Shown: positions 23,270 to 36,689 of the stretch, piece by piece
How positions within the stretch are numbered: the stretch's first letter is position 1
Layout of the letters: the number at the start of each line of letters is the position of its first letter
Assembly (NCBI GenBank): GCA_961205875.1
Contig: OY540821.1
Location: 12,896,001 to 12,960,000 of the forward strand
Length of the DNA: 64,000 nt
Direction of reading: 5' to 3'
From: Sialis fuliginosa
Taxonomy: Eukaryota; Arthropoda; Insecta; Megaloptera; Sialidae
The notes under the pieces: model-generated
What the model was told of the DNA's origin: nothing
Databases searched by the model: none
Seen by the model: the letters and a program-made list of their open reading frames with translations, nothing else
Program-made: the position numbers and the translations under genes

Positions 23270-26200
23270 ACATTTTTCCGTCTGGACTTTCTGATATCGT
23301 CCTAATGATAATTTTTCAGCATTTAGTTCATTATACTTGTATTATGTTTCAACGCTTTCCATAGTAATGTTATTATTTTAATATCTAACGGAACTCTCGC
23401 GGCCTCATTTATCAAGATATGCCCTACAAGGGTGTAATATAATAACTTAAAAGGATATCCAGAAGCTTACATATGTGCATATGTGTACTATGTATATATA
23501 TATATTTACAGTTGGTAACGTTTAACAGTTTAATTTATTTATACAGACCAATTTCGGTTTCACAATTTTGTGTTACCTTGGTTCTTGCGCGCGTATTTTA
23601 ATGTTGAAACCTTTGCATAATTAAATTAGCACATTTTGTATAGTTGAAGGGTCCAAGCAAGCCTTGTTATTCAACTCAATGTATGTGTATATAACGTACA
23701 GTTTTACATTATTATGGTTTTGTGGAATTCTTTCTTTACCACTTTTTGTATGTCTTGCTTTATTCTATTTTGTTTTCCTTTTTGTACATTTTGCATCTTT
23801 ATATCATTTATCACTTCATTCTTTATTCTTCTTGTATTTCTTTAATTAACATTTTTCTTTCTGTTAATCTTTTTTGATCTTTTTATGTACATAGATAAAT
23901 TTTATCATTCTAAAATTTCTTTTGTTAAAATAATTTTGTGTAAGATATATTTTAGCGTTTTGTATTGTATATTAAAAAAAGTGAAATAGTAGTAGAGAAA
24001 TTGAAAAGTGTTAAATTTAATATTTGACTTCTTAAAAAGAAATTATTAGTCTGTAGTTGAAGGCATTAATTATTTTATTTTTATAAATTGATTTTTAAGA
24101 ATAACGGCTCACATTAAAATTTCAATAATATTATGATAAATGAAGCAACATGATCACCTGTACAAAATATATTTGTGAAAATCGGTTGTAAAATTTAATG
24201 AATACGGGCAATTTCCATTAATGAGTAAATTATTAGCCATTTGCCTTAAATTAGATACACGTTGGGTAAATGGGGGAAAAATAAATGATGTTACACACAA
24301 AATTAACACACAGTACAGAGAGTTGTGTGAAATACACGTACGCACACATATGTAAAGGGTTTAGATCATAATCCCGACAGCCAGAATAACGACATAAAAA
24401 TATCAACTATATTTGATAGTTTTAAATTTTTTTCATAATAGTTTATTATTTTCAAATATTCATTTATTATTTTGATTGTTGTTATTGTGATTTTTGTTTA
24501 ATAATTTTTATTTTTCATGGCCAACTTAAATATTTGTAATAAAATACTTTATACATATCATTAGTATTTAGTTCTTCGACTTATCTTTGAAAATAAATAT
24601 GACCAATTAAAACCCGCCAAGGATTTCAACTATCGAAATTTTGATAGTCGAGATTTTGATCAGCACCCATATGCATACAGTTGTATAAAGTATGTAATGT
24701 TTTGTATGTTCAATTAGGGTGGAGTAGAAATAACTTTTTTCAAACTATTAAACACCTGTGCGTATTTGCACAATATTTACCGATCTATTTCCCGAAAAAC
24801 ACCTGCCGAAGGAATTTGTAATTAAATACCATTTAGATGCCGAGATAATCATTATATTGGGATTTTTTATATATATCAGTAAACTATTACATATAAATAA
24901 TAAATTTTGTTTTTGTGTTTGTCATATAACGCATGAAGTCAGCTGCACAAATAAAAATAAATTTTGACATTTTTGTACGAAAAAAATATCGTAATTCTAT
25001 ATTTAAACAATATAATAATAAATTATGTAATATGAATAATTAAGATATAGCTGTCATATTTCCCCTAGTAAAATAAATATTTTTTGATCTATGATTTTGA
25101 AAACGCCCCCCCCCCCCTCTCCTCAGACTTTGAGATTGTTTATATATATATAAGGTAAAGACTATCAACTGAAACAAAATCAAGGTGTTTCAAATTGACT
25201 CATCAAAAAACATTCCTAGCTCTTAGACTAGTAGAATTTTCAAGATAAGCATTCAGTACCATTAACATTATTTCTAACGAGGGCCGAATCAATAAACTCA
25301 TGGGTTAAAGCTGGCCCACGGGCTGGGATTGTCCACCGCTGATGATAACAAAGAATCGAGCTGTCGCCAATGTTTTTCAATAAAAACAAAAGCGGTAGTA
25401 TGCAAATAAAATATTTGAACATTTATCACAGAGAGCTACATATAAATGTAGGTAGATATACGTAATTTATTTGAAAACATGATTCTAAAATCATTGTTTA
25501 ATTTATATACTACATTTGCCCGTATTTGCACAATAGGTAAACTATTCAATAATAGAAGAGAATTAAACCGTATAAAGTAAATATTACGAGCGTACTGAAT
25601 ATTTTAACAACATTACTACCCACCCGCGCTTAGTTCAATTAATTGAAATGCATAAAATACTATATCGTTGATTAAATTTAAAAAAAAACGCATCTACCTA
25701 ACCTCATTTTTGCAGGTTTTTATATTTTTTTGGCCTTCCATCTTCAATGATTTAGCTAGGACTATTTTTGGAATTATAAAGTTAACATAATTAATGAATT
25801 TTTTTTAAATAAACCGAAATTTGTCTACTTCTAGTTATTCAATTCGACTGTGATTAAATAGGGTTCTATTCTGATTCTTCTTTTGAAATGAATTCAAAAG
25901 GATTGCTGTTGATTTATTACGTTTTGCGACCTGCGTCGTGTTTCACCGGATTAAAACCTGCGAGTATACCAAAATTCGTCAAAATGGATTTTATTTATAT
26001 TTTTCAAACAGAAAATTAAAACCAATATATTAAAAGTAAATGGGCTCTTTCAGAAAATAAAAACTTTTAAATGGATTGATGATGAAATTTAAGAAATATG
26101 TTCATTTTATCAACGTATATATGATTTTTTTTTTAAATGGTATAATTAAAAGTTACCAGAAAGTTAAACAGTTGGCTATGATGAAACCGAACTGAAAATT

Positions 26201-29020
26201 ATTCAATATTTAACTTATTTTATTAAAAAAATTCTTTAAAAAATGGCAAAATAACGTTTAACAAGTGATTAAATGTATCCGTTAATTTAAAATCTGTTTT
26301 TTTTTTTTTTAAATGGAATCTGGTGTACATATTTCACAAAAATGTTATTAATAAAGTGACAGAAGGTTTTTTCAATGACATATCCGATATTTTTATTTCT
26401 ATAACTGTCAGTTGCTACACCCATTTCTCTTTTATTCGCGTCCCCATTCATGAAAACCTTTCAGTAAAATTCTGCGACATCGTTTTTCAACTAATTGGTT
26501 ATAATAATTCACGTAATACATATTTGTAAAAATCTGTGCTCGTTAATTTTATAAAAAAAAACGTAACGATGATGAAAAAATATTTTATCAGCGATATTTT
26601 CACACGATATTTTCCATTAAACTTATTTGAACCTTAATTAATTTATATTTATGTTTTATCCGATCAATAAAGTAGCATCGAAATATATTTTTAAAATTTA
26701 TAAAATTTTCTTTGATTTGGAAGTACGTACAATTGATGCAAATTTATTTTATGGAAATTAATAATAAAATAAAACAGGAGAATGGACTTTTTTAAACATA
26801 AAGGCAATATTAACACTACAGCAGTAACGCCCAGTATCAAAGAACTAACAGAATTTTTTTTTCTGTGTCAGTACCCTTACATTTTATTTTTTTACATTTC
26901 CAAAAAAATTCGAAAATTAAAAAATTTATACATAAGGTGCCAAAAGTACCATAGAACCGTTGTAAGCTTACTTTTTTACAGCCCATAAAAGGTGCTAACA
27001 ATTTGTTTTAATTTTAAGTAAATATCTCCGTAGTTATACATTTTACGATAATGAAGGTAATATAACGATGGGAGGATAAGAAAATTCTCTATGTAATAGT
27101 TTTTTTCAAACGAGCCATAATTTTCGCGAAAACGCGATGCAAAAGTAACGTAGAATTTTTTATTAGTGTAAATATTGTACCAAATTATGCCACTAGTTAG
27201 AACATCCAAGATGTATATTTCTTGAAAATTCTCTAGTAAAGTAAGCACCGAAACGAAAAGGCCTAAAATTTTGCTATGCAAAAAAAATTTCTGTAGACAC
27301 TGAATTTTTATTTTATTTGTAATTACTTTTTTTTTGTTAAAATTTTAGAATTTTTTCTTAATAAAAAAGTAGCATAAAAAATTAATAATAAATTTGATCA
27401 GGTTAACTAAAAATATATTATTTCTAATAATTTCGTAAATTATTATGCTAGACTCAAAAAAATTACATTCAAGTAATACTCGTACCTATTGTCTCTTTAA
27501 TAATTTAAAGATCTATACATACTTATAACGAAATCTTTTTTATCGAGATATGGTTAGAAAATAAATTCGGTTTTCTTCCCATTTCATATATTTTCGTGTA
27601 TTTATATTTTCCAAACGTTATATTAAATTCAAGTTTTTTTATCAGTACGAACACATTTCATAACTGTTATATTTTTCGTTTATCACAGCGTCATTGCCTG
27701 AAAACGACGTGAACATGAAATTTGCATAAAATAATACTGAAATTGATGCCAACATGTCAAATGTGAATACGCGTCAGATTTCATGACAGAATCATATTTC
27801 ATAAATTTGAAAATGTGAGACTTGAGGTTTGTTAAGGTACACCCGTCGTCAACAAACAAAGAGTTGCACGTTAAAATAGTGAACATGTGTGTTATCAGGG
27901 GTGTAATCAGGCTGGGGCATTAAAATTTTTATTTTATTTTCAACTTGAATATTATAATATAAAACTTTTTCTTATTGTTACTTAATTAGAGGCGTACCTA
28001 CATAATAAATGAAAATACGGTAAGAAAATAATATTGTTTTGAAAATTCATTTCCGAAACCATTTTTGGATGAATCTGAATTCTATTAGAAAAAAATCAAA
28101 AAGAGCTGATGACATATATTTCTGCTCCGTCTGAGCATTAGGCAAACTCAGTTTTAAACTGTAGATCTCTTTAAAATTTCACGTTAGGATAGATACCTTA
28201 AATACCTATCATTGTTATTTTTATCCCTTGATTTTTTCTATCGAAATGATGTTTGCACGAGAACTACCTTAAGAGATTGTACCCTTTATCTCCCTGTATA
28301 TTATGAAATTATATGTAGATACGAAAATGTAAATATTGAAATATAATTTCAAGTTATTTTATCTTAATTATATGAAGTATTTCATTTTTTTATTTCCAAC
28401 AATTGCAATTTCCCTTTTTCATATAAAAATATTCAATAACGAGTGTAATTTAAGAATATACATAACATTCGTTAAAACCCAGAAATAAACTTTGGTACTG
28501 TACATATAGATTTTAATATACGACTTCTACGAAATTAGTGTAGGTCATGGCTACAACTACGTGATTTATAAAATCGTAAAGTTACGTTATTCAAGGTTGC
28601 CTTTAAATCTTACACTTGTGAAAACTCACCAAACATGCAAGAGTAAATGGAATTCAAACGTTACATTTTTAGTTAACATGCAGTTGACCAAAGGGTTTAT
28701 AAAAATGTTGTACCTTAACATATGACATACGAATATTAGTCAAAATAAAATTTCGAAAAAAAAATTTTAAGCACTAATTTAAATTCAATTCAATTCAATG
28801 TTTTGTGGGAACCTAAATTGAGTACGATCGTTATTTAAATGGCATCTGTGTGTCTGTCTGTTACAGTGTTATACAGGAAAGTAATAGTGAGAAAAATCTG
28901 AAAAATAGGAAATATGTATAATGAGGTTTAGATCAAAATAAAATTATCAGCACTCAATGTATTTTTCAAAAATACTTCAAAATTATTTAATTATAAGATA
29001 AGTGTAGCCATATGTGTTCT
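23270..29020. other. AT-rich desert
   Basis: No gene is recognised across about 5.7 kb. It contains AT dinucleotide runs (23.49 kb), a 13-base C run (about 25107), and pyrimidine-rich sequence at 23.70-23.90 kb. Open stretches at 26782-27281 are AT-rich and low in complexity. Confidence 0.3.
24915..24962 (+). repeat. Short dispersed repeat, copy 1
   Basis: The words TTTGTCATATAACGCATGAA and GTCAGCTGCACAAATAAA recur at 61519-61562 with few changes. It is probably the tail of a LINE or SINE family that was not identified. Confidence 0.5.
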
Positions 29021-29025
29021 AAAAG

Positions 29026-29150
29026 ACGAACTATTAAATATAACTTTTAGTCGTACTTAAATTTGCTAAAACTTGAAGATTTTGAAATTAAAAAAAACTA
29101 CACGGTACGAGACACTAACGCGTGAGGCTTGACTGGCACTTGACAATTTT
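29026..29150 (+). repeat. Dispersed repeat family R2, copy 2
   Basis: GACGAACTATTAAATATAAC begins the copy and GGTACGAGACACTAACGCGT plus GGCACTTGACAATT end it, in the same order as at 17270-17400. Confidence 0.6.
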
Positions 29151-30480
29151 TTTGGTATTAGATACCGATTTCAATATATTCATTTCTGTATAAAAAAAAT
29201 CTTGTAGAAGCCATAACAAAATTTAGTCAGTAACTAGCAATAGCCAACTTTTTAGTGGTATATCATTAATATACGGTAACGTATTCATGGAATAAATTCT
29301 TGTGTAGACACAGACAGTAATTCTGAATGCATAGTACTAGTACACTTTTTCCGTTAGAATTTAACTTCGTCTAGTAGTTTTTCTGTCTAGACGCTTGAGG
29401 TTACGATCTATTTTTACAGTGTCCAACTCAGCTGGTTTAGGTAGTAAATAAATTAAAGAGGTATAATAAAACTCTTGTGGCCTAGCACCTGTAAAGTTTA
29501 AAATATGGGATATGTAATATAGCGTGTTTTTTAAACCATATGTCATTCATTAGAACTATCAATGGTCCGTTTTTTTATATTTAATACCACGCAGATATCT
29601 TTAGTTTAACTTTTGCTTAATAATACAGGACATTAAAACCCTCCTTAAGAGCGAAAAGAAGCTAAAAAAACAATTATACTTCATACAAAGACTGCTTCGA
29701 ATTTTCATTACTTTGATAACAAAAAGATTCAAATCTGTCATTTAAAATTGAATTCAAATCAAAAGATCTTTTTGTATATAGACTATGTCCTATAGATCAA
29801 GAACAATGATGGGCACGTTCTGTAAATAAGGGTATTGCCATTTTTTATAACCTTTTCTTTGTTTCTAGACTTATGTGATACTTTATATGTATCATAAACA
29901 AAATTACATTTGGGTCGAGATGAATTAACTCGATATTGATATAAAAATAAAAATATAGAATTTGGTAAAATGGAATTCGCATACTAATAAAAATCAATTA
30001 ACCCTTTTACAGAATTTCTAACAACCTTTTATATTAAAAATTCCATTGTGTCTACTATTCATCAAACTTCAATAAAGTTAATTATATTTTGATGTTTATA
30101 TATTTAAATCAGTTTACTGAATTCCTTTCAACATAATTGAGCTTAAAATGTACAATCGAAGTTCGTTTTAGAAAACCGTATTTGCAGAATACATCTACAG
30201 GAAATAAAGTGATGAATAAAGTTAAATTTAACCATTGTTGAAACTTCAATCGATACGAAAGTCGTCCAAATGCCTAAGGTGATTAGGAAGTATCAATTGC
30301 TGTCTAACGAAACTTAGATACTTAAGTTTATGACAAATGATAATGCGCGAAGTTATAAAGCAAGATTTACTGCCATAGTTTAATATGACTGTTATTTGTT
30401 TTAATTGAGAATTTTCGGTAATTTTGTTAATAATTAAGTCAGAAACCTAAATAACCAAATTATCTATCATATACCTACTT
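29151..30480. other. AT-rich desert
   Basis: No coding exon, named repeat or RNA gene is recognised. Confidence 0.3.
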
Positions 30481-30484
30481 TTTA

Positions 30485-30540
30485 TTTCTTATACCATATG
30501 TATATGAAATATAGAATAGAATAGAATATAAATACATATA
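30485..30540 (+). mobile_element. Left-end fragment of the CTTATACC element family
   Basis: TTTCTTATACCATATGTATA followed by TGAAATATA matches the first 30 bp of the elements at 37.09 and 41.63 kb, and then turns into GAATA repeats. Confidence 0.5.
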
Positions 30541-30727
30541 ATATAAGTAATTTGTTCCCTTTTTATAATACTAGACATGTGGATATAAATTTTTACTGTT
30601 TTCTTTCGTTTTTATTATAAAATAATACTTGTACTATTCCTGTTTAGTAATGTTTTTTTAGTTTTTTCTTTATTATTTAAAGATAATATAATGAATAATA
30701 CTTTAATGATGACATATTAAAATATAT

Positions 30728-30790
30728 CAGTGGTACTCAACCGATGTTACGCGAACGTGTCACAAGTGTTCCCCGGAATTATGAAAGAGC
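30728..30790 (+). mobile_element. hAT-like element end
   Basis: CAGTGGTACTCAACCGATG and the following GTTACGCGAACG...GTTCCCC have the layout of the CAGTGGTTCTCAACC ends of hAT elements. The right end was not found. A short GC-rich strip (TAGGGGGCGCAATGCTGTC) follows near 30840. Confidence 0.4.
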
Positions 30791-30799
30791 CGTAGTGAT

Positions 30800-31849
30800 A
30801 GAGTAAGCAAGATAGACATATGCCTAGGGATAGGATTTATAGGGGGCGCAATGCTGTCGGATTATGTGAATTTATTTCAACAATTTTGAATTTTAGTCCT
30901 CCGTGCCTGCACCGGATGCTACATATATAGAACGTGGTTGTTACTTGAGTATTGTTGCTGCGATACGATTGTCAAAATATTTATTGTATAAAAGCGTTTC
31001 TTTATATATTTATTTTATTATTTTATCAAACAAAGCAATTTTGAGATTAGAACTTTTTTGGGTACATTAAAAAATGTGTAGTTGTACAGAATGTTTATTT
31101 TCGTATATTATCAATTGTATATTTTTTTATCAATAATATTTTTATGTTGGAGGGAGAGAGGAGTGCAAAAAAAAACTGTAATTCGTTATATTTTTGTATG
31201 ACATACAAAAACGAGGGAATAGTTTGAGGAATGGGAAATTCCATTGTGATTGTTAGGGTATGTATAAAAACAATAGAATGATACGGTTAAAGTACATAAT
31301 AATAACAAAATTCTATCTCACATGTTATAATAATAAAGAAATACAATACAAAGTTGTAAAAATAATTAGTCCGGACGTTAAGGACTTCATAACCATGCAC
31401 TTTGTGATAAGAACATGAAAATTGGTACACTTGTACCCAAAATCTAAAAATGGCGACATTTCAAAAACCCTTAAGGGCAAACATATCTCCGTGGGTTTAG
31501 TTTTTTATATTTATCTTGCAAATGGTTATTTGAAAGAAAAAAATGTAAGGATAAAAAAAATTTTTCGTCATATTCTTCTAAAAGTTGTTATTATAAATTT
31601 TATAATTTGAGTCACCCTTGTCGTATTAATAAATTAATTTACGTGCACTATAAAACGTTGGTAATTGTATTGTTGATGTATTCAGTCCAATACTCGACAA
31701 TAAGTATGATTTCAAACCCATTCGAATTAAAATAATCTTACAGCAACGCAAAATCTTAACAAAAGCTCTGTTGCATATATGCAACGCTGGATTAAATTGA
31801 TCTGAATTTGTCAATACGTCAAAAATATTTTAATTCAGCACCAACTGTT
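30800..31849. other. AT-rich sequence
   Basis: No gene is recognised. Contains AT-rich runs and a GGAGGGAGAGAGG purine strip at about 31149. Confidence 0.3.
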
Positions 31850-32240
31850 TCAGTTTGTAACCTTTCATACAAAATGTGTAAACTAGCAACAACGCTCGCA
31901 CAAATTCGTGCGAAGTTTATACAAAACAAAAGAGCTACTGTGTCCGAGAACTCCGCTAACGGCATGCTGTTGTTTTCTGGTGAATTTTACCCCCGCTAAT
32001 TATTTATTTACACGAAAATAGTGCGCAGAGCGAACGCGTGAGAGAGAGAGCAAGCGTGAACACAAACACCACCCGATTCTCTGTAGGAAAATAATTAATG
32101 AGTTCATTATTACCATAGCTCCCTGTGTTAACCAGCGGTATATATGTGTATGTGTGTGTGTGCGTGTGGGAAAAAATAAACCGTGTGCTATTGTATATAG
32201 ATAATTAACGATTAGTGCGCTGAGAGTAATCTTGCGGAAA
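31850..32240. promoter_or_regulatory. GC-richer, GA-repeat-bearing candidate regulatory block
   Basis: Within a very AT-rich neighbourhood this 390-bp block holds a near-palindrome CGCACAAATTCGTGCG (31899), GAGCGAACGCGTGAGAGAGAGA (GAGA-type sites, about 32029), AACACCACCC, and a (TG)n run at 32140-32170. No ORF of interest spans it. The composition fits an enhancer or alternative promoter, but there is no TATA-plus-initiator arrangement to prove it. Confidence 0.35.
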
Positions 32241-32662
32241 AATAACTTAATGGGGAAATATGAAGCGGAGAATAGAGAAAATGAGTCAAGAGCGATTTTA
32301 GATTTTTGATGATGGATGTAAATGAAAATTAGATGAATAATATATATATGTCTTTAGTCTTTAATAAATCATATTTGAAGATTCTGCAGTTATTTATGGT
32401 TATTTAAAATAATCTAACATACATACAATATGTGACAAAACTTAAATGTAAAAAAAATTAACTTCCAATAAAAAGTGGGAATTTTTTGTGTACACTATTC
32501 AGTCTAATTTTTTTTTTTAATCTCATTTCTGTTTTTGGGTCATCAATCTACGCCTCTATACCAAATTTCATTTTATTAGGTAAATAAATCAGGGAATGGG
32601 AGAGCTGTGACATACATATAGACGGACAAAGCGAAACTATAAGGGTTTGTTGTTTTCTACAG

Positions 32663-33069
32663 CAGTGCTTCTTAAACTTTTTGATGTCGCGGCTCCCCTA
32701 TAATTCAAATTGATAACCCACGGCCCCTCTATTTTTTTTAAACCCAGGTTGGTTAGAAAAAAATTATTTATTTAAGTCCACTCCTGTACAACTGTAGTGC
32801 TATCTAGCCGTAAAAGAAGTATTTAGGACTCGCGCCAATAATGTAAAATTTTTGATTTAAAAAAAATAACGCGTGAAATCAATACAGCAGTTGTAAAAAT
32901 ATAATATAATCATTTTAACATTTCAGTATTTTAACAAAGTTTCATAATCATAATTTAAGCAAGTACATCGACATAATATATATAATATTTAACAAAAATA
33001 TATTTATTTTTTATATTTGCGGCTCTTCGTGACCCCCTCGTGAGAAAGCCACGGCTTTATGAAGCCCTG
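32663..33069. mobile_element. hAT MITE with exact 8-bp target duplication
   Basis: The 407-bp insert begins CAGTGCTTCTTAAACTTT and ends CGGCTTTATGAAGCCCTG. On the other strand the end reads CAGGGCTTCATAAAGC, an imperfect inverted repeat of the start. The flanks TTCTACAG at 32655-32662 and 33070-33077 are identical, the target duplication length diagnostic of hAT. It has no transposase frame. The intact duplication suggests a younger insertion than the other MITEs here. Confidence 0.85.
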
Positions 33070-33159
33070 TTCTACAGAAATCTAAAATGGTTATTTGTAA
33101 AACGACAATTCCAGTAACCATTTTTTAAATGACAGTTGTTTAACATTTGATCAAGCAGA

Positions 33160-33212
33160 AAAGGCCCGCATAATATGTCTCGGCGGGCCGCAGGTTGTAC
33201 ATTACTAAACTA
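33160..33212 (-). mobile_element. hAT-like element end fragment
   Basis: The GCGGGCCGCAGGTTGTACAT word (about 33184-33203), read on the minus strand, gives AATGTACAACCTGCGGCCCG, the layout of a common hAT terminal region. It is truncated on the other side. Confidence 0.4.
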
Positions 33213-33659
33213 GAGCATATAATTCATACATCTCAAATACAGTATCTTTGTGTTAATAAAGTGACAGGCCTTCTTGATTTAGAACGGAAACTTATAAGCA
33301 TATAAAGCGACCTAACTCAGTATGTATTTGTTTCTTTGAAATTTCAGAGACGCTCGTATGTAACATATATATCCACGTTGCTACGGTAACGCCGGAGAGT
33401 TATAATATTGTATCATTAGTAGGCCGTGTGTGTGCAATTTCAAACCCCATTTGCTTGGGAGTACGCTACATTTAACAGCAAATATGAATTGCTAAGATAT
33501 TTCCACTAAAGTTTCGTGGCAATATGTAACTCGTAACTTTTTGTACGTGTGTAATCAAAAATACAGACCGTCCATAAATATTCCTACGATAGAACTTGTA
33601 ATTCAAATTAAAGTCGCAGGTAAAAAGTTTATGATGTTTCCCCTAGTCTGAAAAGTATT

Positions 33660-33805
33660 CTATTTCATGATATGTCAATAAAGTTTTTCTACTTTTCAGA
33701 CATGTAGACGATGAATTATATAAAACTAAAATTAAATTACTCGAGTGCGAGTTGAGCCACGCGTATTAGTGTCCCGTACCGTACAGTTTTTCATTTTTAA
33801 TTGCA
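33660..33805 (-). repeat. Dispersed repeat family R2, copy 3 (inverse)
   Basis: On the minus strand, GTACGGTACGGGACACTAAT is followed by ACGCGTGGCTC and, further on, by TTCATCGTCTACATGTCTG. This copy links the 17.3/29.0-kb and the 13.9-kb fragments into one family. Confidence 0.6.
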
Positions 33806-34486
33806 CTTGCTAACGTTAGTAATGACACTAGTAACTGAAACTTTTTTTTTTATAAATAACTAAAAAAAGATAATAAGAAACTCCAATCAAAATCTTAAAA
33901 CGATTTACCCTCTGTAAGCAAAGATATCGTCAAAATAAAATCAATAAAAAAATAGTTTAAATTTATTGATTTTATTTTGGTAATATCATTCCTCGCAGAT
34001 GGAGAATTTCAGAATTTTGAATGGAGCATCTTATAATCTTTTTTTAGTTATTTATAAAATTTAGGCTTGCTTTTGAATTACATTTTAGAAACATCTCCGA
34101 TACTAAAAGGGGTTATAAATAATATTCTATATGTTTACCACACCAAAATGTAGACAGACTTTATTGACATGTAGACAGACATACAACATCGGCACATTTA
34201 TCTTTCTTTCTCCCCAGCACCTCCACCATTGACTGACATAATATTATCATCTTGTGTGCATTGGGTTTTGAATATTTCATGAAACAAATGGGATCTCGCA
34301 CATACAAGTTCATAACATTATGCATTTCGTGACTACACAGTTATTTCTCATTCAGACAGTAGATGGCAGCACTGGGCTAATTACGTGACACTATCTGACG
34401 TACAAAACTTTAACATTGTAAACATACAGTGCCGTGGAAGGAATGTTGTGGAGAATTTTGTACGCGGGTGAAGGGAATTTGGAAAA

Positions 34487-34625
34487 ACATATTTTTGAAA
34501 CCTCAGCTGAGATCATAATAATATTACAAATGCAAAAGTGTGTCTGTTTGTTACCTTTTCACGGCTAAACTGCTCAACTTGGTTGAGGGAGGATATAGGT
34601 TACTTTGTATCCCGAAAAATTTATT
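34487..34625 (-). mobile_element. RTE-like LINE 3' tail, inverse orientation
   Basis: Read on the minus strand: TTTTTCGGGATACAAAGTAA, CCTATATCCTC, AGCAGTTTAGCCGTGAAAAG, GTAACAAACAGACACAC, TTGCATTTGTAATATTAT. It is the same family as at 23.1 and 58.6 kb. Confidence 0.65.
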
Positions 34626-35259
34626 TGATAAAAAAAATTGTGTTTGACATTTATACGCGTGACCTGTTTTATTGACTATCATAACAGAAGTCTGTATTAC
34701 CTAATCTTCTTCTTCTTCATGGGATTTATGTCATTTAGATTTTCTCCTTTTTTCACAGTTTACACCTAACCTAAATTTCACGTGAACGAAACTGTGGGTA
34801 ACAGATAGTTTTATATAAATAGGAGTACAAGATATAAACACTAGATCTAACTATTTATATTTGTAGTAAAAAAATAATACACCTTACAAAGGAAATAAGT
34901 TAAAATTTACTCTTTATTGCTTGTTGCAGCCCTCACTATGTTCATGCCTCAAACCGTGCTCGGTAGAGTTAATCTTACTTACTTCCCTTCTAATGTAATA
35001 TAGGTACCTACTATTAATCGAAAATGCTTTCATTTATAAATATGATAAAATATACATCTAATAATACCATACATGTATGTATTTCTTTCATTACAAAGTA
35101 TAAACTACATTAACTTTTTTCAGAGTTTTCTTTCAGTAATAACGATTTATAACCATTATATCTTACCAGTACATGGTACACGCTAACACAGATTGTAATT
35201 AACTGACATATAGCTAGTAATTAAATATACATTACAAACACCTAGAATTATGTATATAG

Positions 35260-36143
35260 ATAACTAGCTGGGCCCACGCGGCTTCGCTCGCGTAGACTAC
35301 GGAATTATTGTTTAGGATTTTTGAAAAATATAGTTTAATTAATTAAGTACAAACACGATTAGTTATTATTGTAATAATAATTTATCAATACCTAAATTAC
35401 CTAACAAAAACGAATCAGAAGAAAAAAGTACAAATAATTTGTGTTCTGTTTAAATTTAAATGTTAATTATTGAAAACAAAATTAACTCAAACGTCAGCCG
35501 AGGGACTCCGAATATCTACCGAACGTAAGCGAATCCAGTCTGATGTACATCGCTTCGATGCGGCACGACACCATACATTTAAAATGTTACCTTTATAAAT
35601 ATATTTTAAGATATTTTCTAAACTATACGACCAAATTGGATGCTGTAAATGGCAAACTATATCTACATTAAGTACTTATGACGATGAAATCATTTATTTC
35701 GATAAGGATTAATGTTTTGCAGGTCATAAGTCCATGTAAACAAAACCCAAATATTTTATGTTTTTTTTGTAACATAAAAGCAGTCATTGTGGCTTAAATA
35801 TAAAAGTTAGACATATCGTGTCGCTGACTTAATTGTAGAACTTTTGATTCTACACAATTCTTTAATACATTATTTTGTTCTATATTGAACGGTTTAGGCA
35901 GCGTATTACAAAACAGCGCGCCGACGGCAAAATTTTTTCCGACTTGATTTACTATTATCGTCACTGCTTTGTTGTTATGTTACCTAACGTAAAAAAATAT
36001 AGCCTATAACCTGGCCAGAGAACGTACCTATGAATTAAAAAAAAAACTCGTAAATCGGATAAGTGGTTCTCGAGTGATAAGGTAACTAACGGACAGACAG
36101 ACAGACAGACAGACAGAGAGACGTTGAGCTTTATATATATTAA
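35260..36143 (+). mobile_element. LINE-derived non-autonomous element, probably full length
   Basis: It begins AACTAGCTGGGCCCACGCGG and CTTCGCTCGCGTAGAC, a phrase found at the start of many insect non-LTR-derived elements. It ends with GTGATAAGGTAACTAACGGA, a (CAGA)n run (36091-36120) and GAGCTTTATATATATTAAGG. The ~880 bp between hold no long frame. It is probably a non-autonomous derivative of an RTE-like LINE; the assignment rests on remembered phrases rather than alignment. Confidence 0.5.
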
Positions 36144-36689
36144 GGAAGAACAGAACATATATACATACTTTATTTGCAGTTGTTTATACATAAGTCATCA
36201 GAAAACTGTGCATTTAACTAGACTATATTGACTCGATCAATATTGACTGATTCTTTACACTCGTAAATATGACTTGAATATGTTAAATATTTATCTCATT
36301 AAATTATATACCGGATATTCGCTAAGTTTGTTGTTATTAGAGTTAGTCAAAAAAAAAACACCATTGAATATCAAATTTCAGAGATATATTGCAATTTAAC
36401 TTTTTTTAATGGTATACCATGTATATTACTTTTGGATTTTATAGCTGAGAATGTTCTCTTTATAAAATTATAAACACGTATGGTTGTAAAATTGATATAA
36501 AGCTATAAAGCAAAATATAACGAATATTAAATTAATAGAAAACATAAAAAAAAGTGCACTATATTTTAACAATATACAAATAAATAATTAAAAATTTTAA
36601 AACAGTAATTTTAGGTATTTATAATAAAATTGATTGCATATAGTCAGTGTATATATAGTTTATAGAGAAGATTATCGATGTGTAAAAAT

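Noticed and set aside
26782-27281. Two AT-rich ORFs on opposite strands
   Set aside because: Low-complexity composition and no supporting signals.
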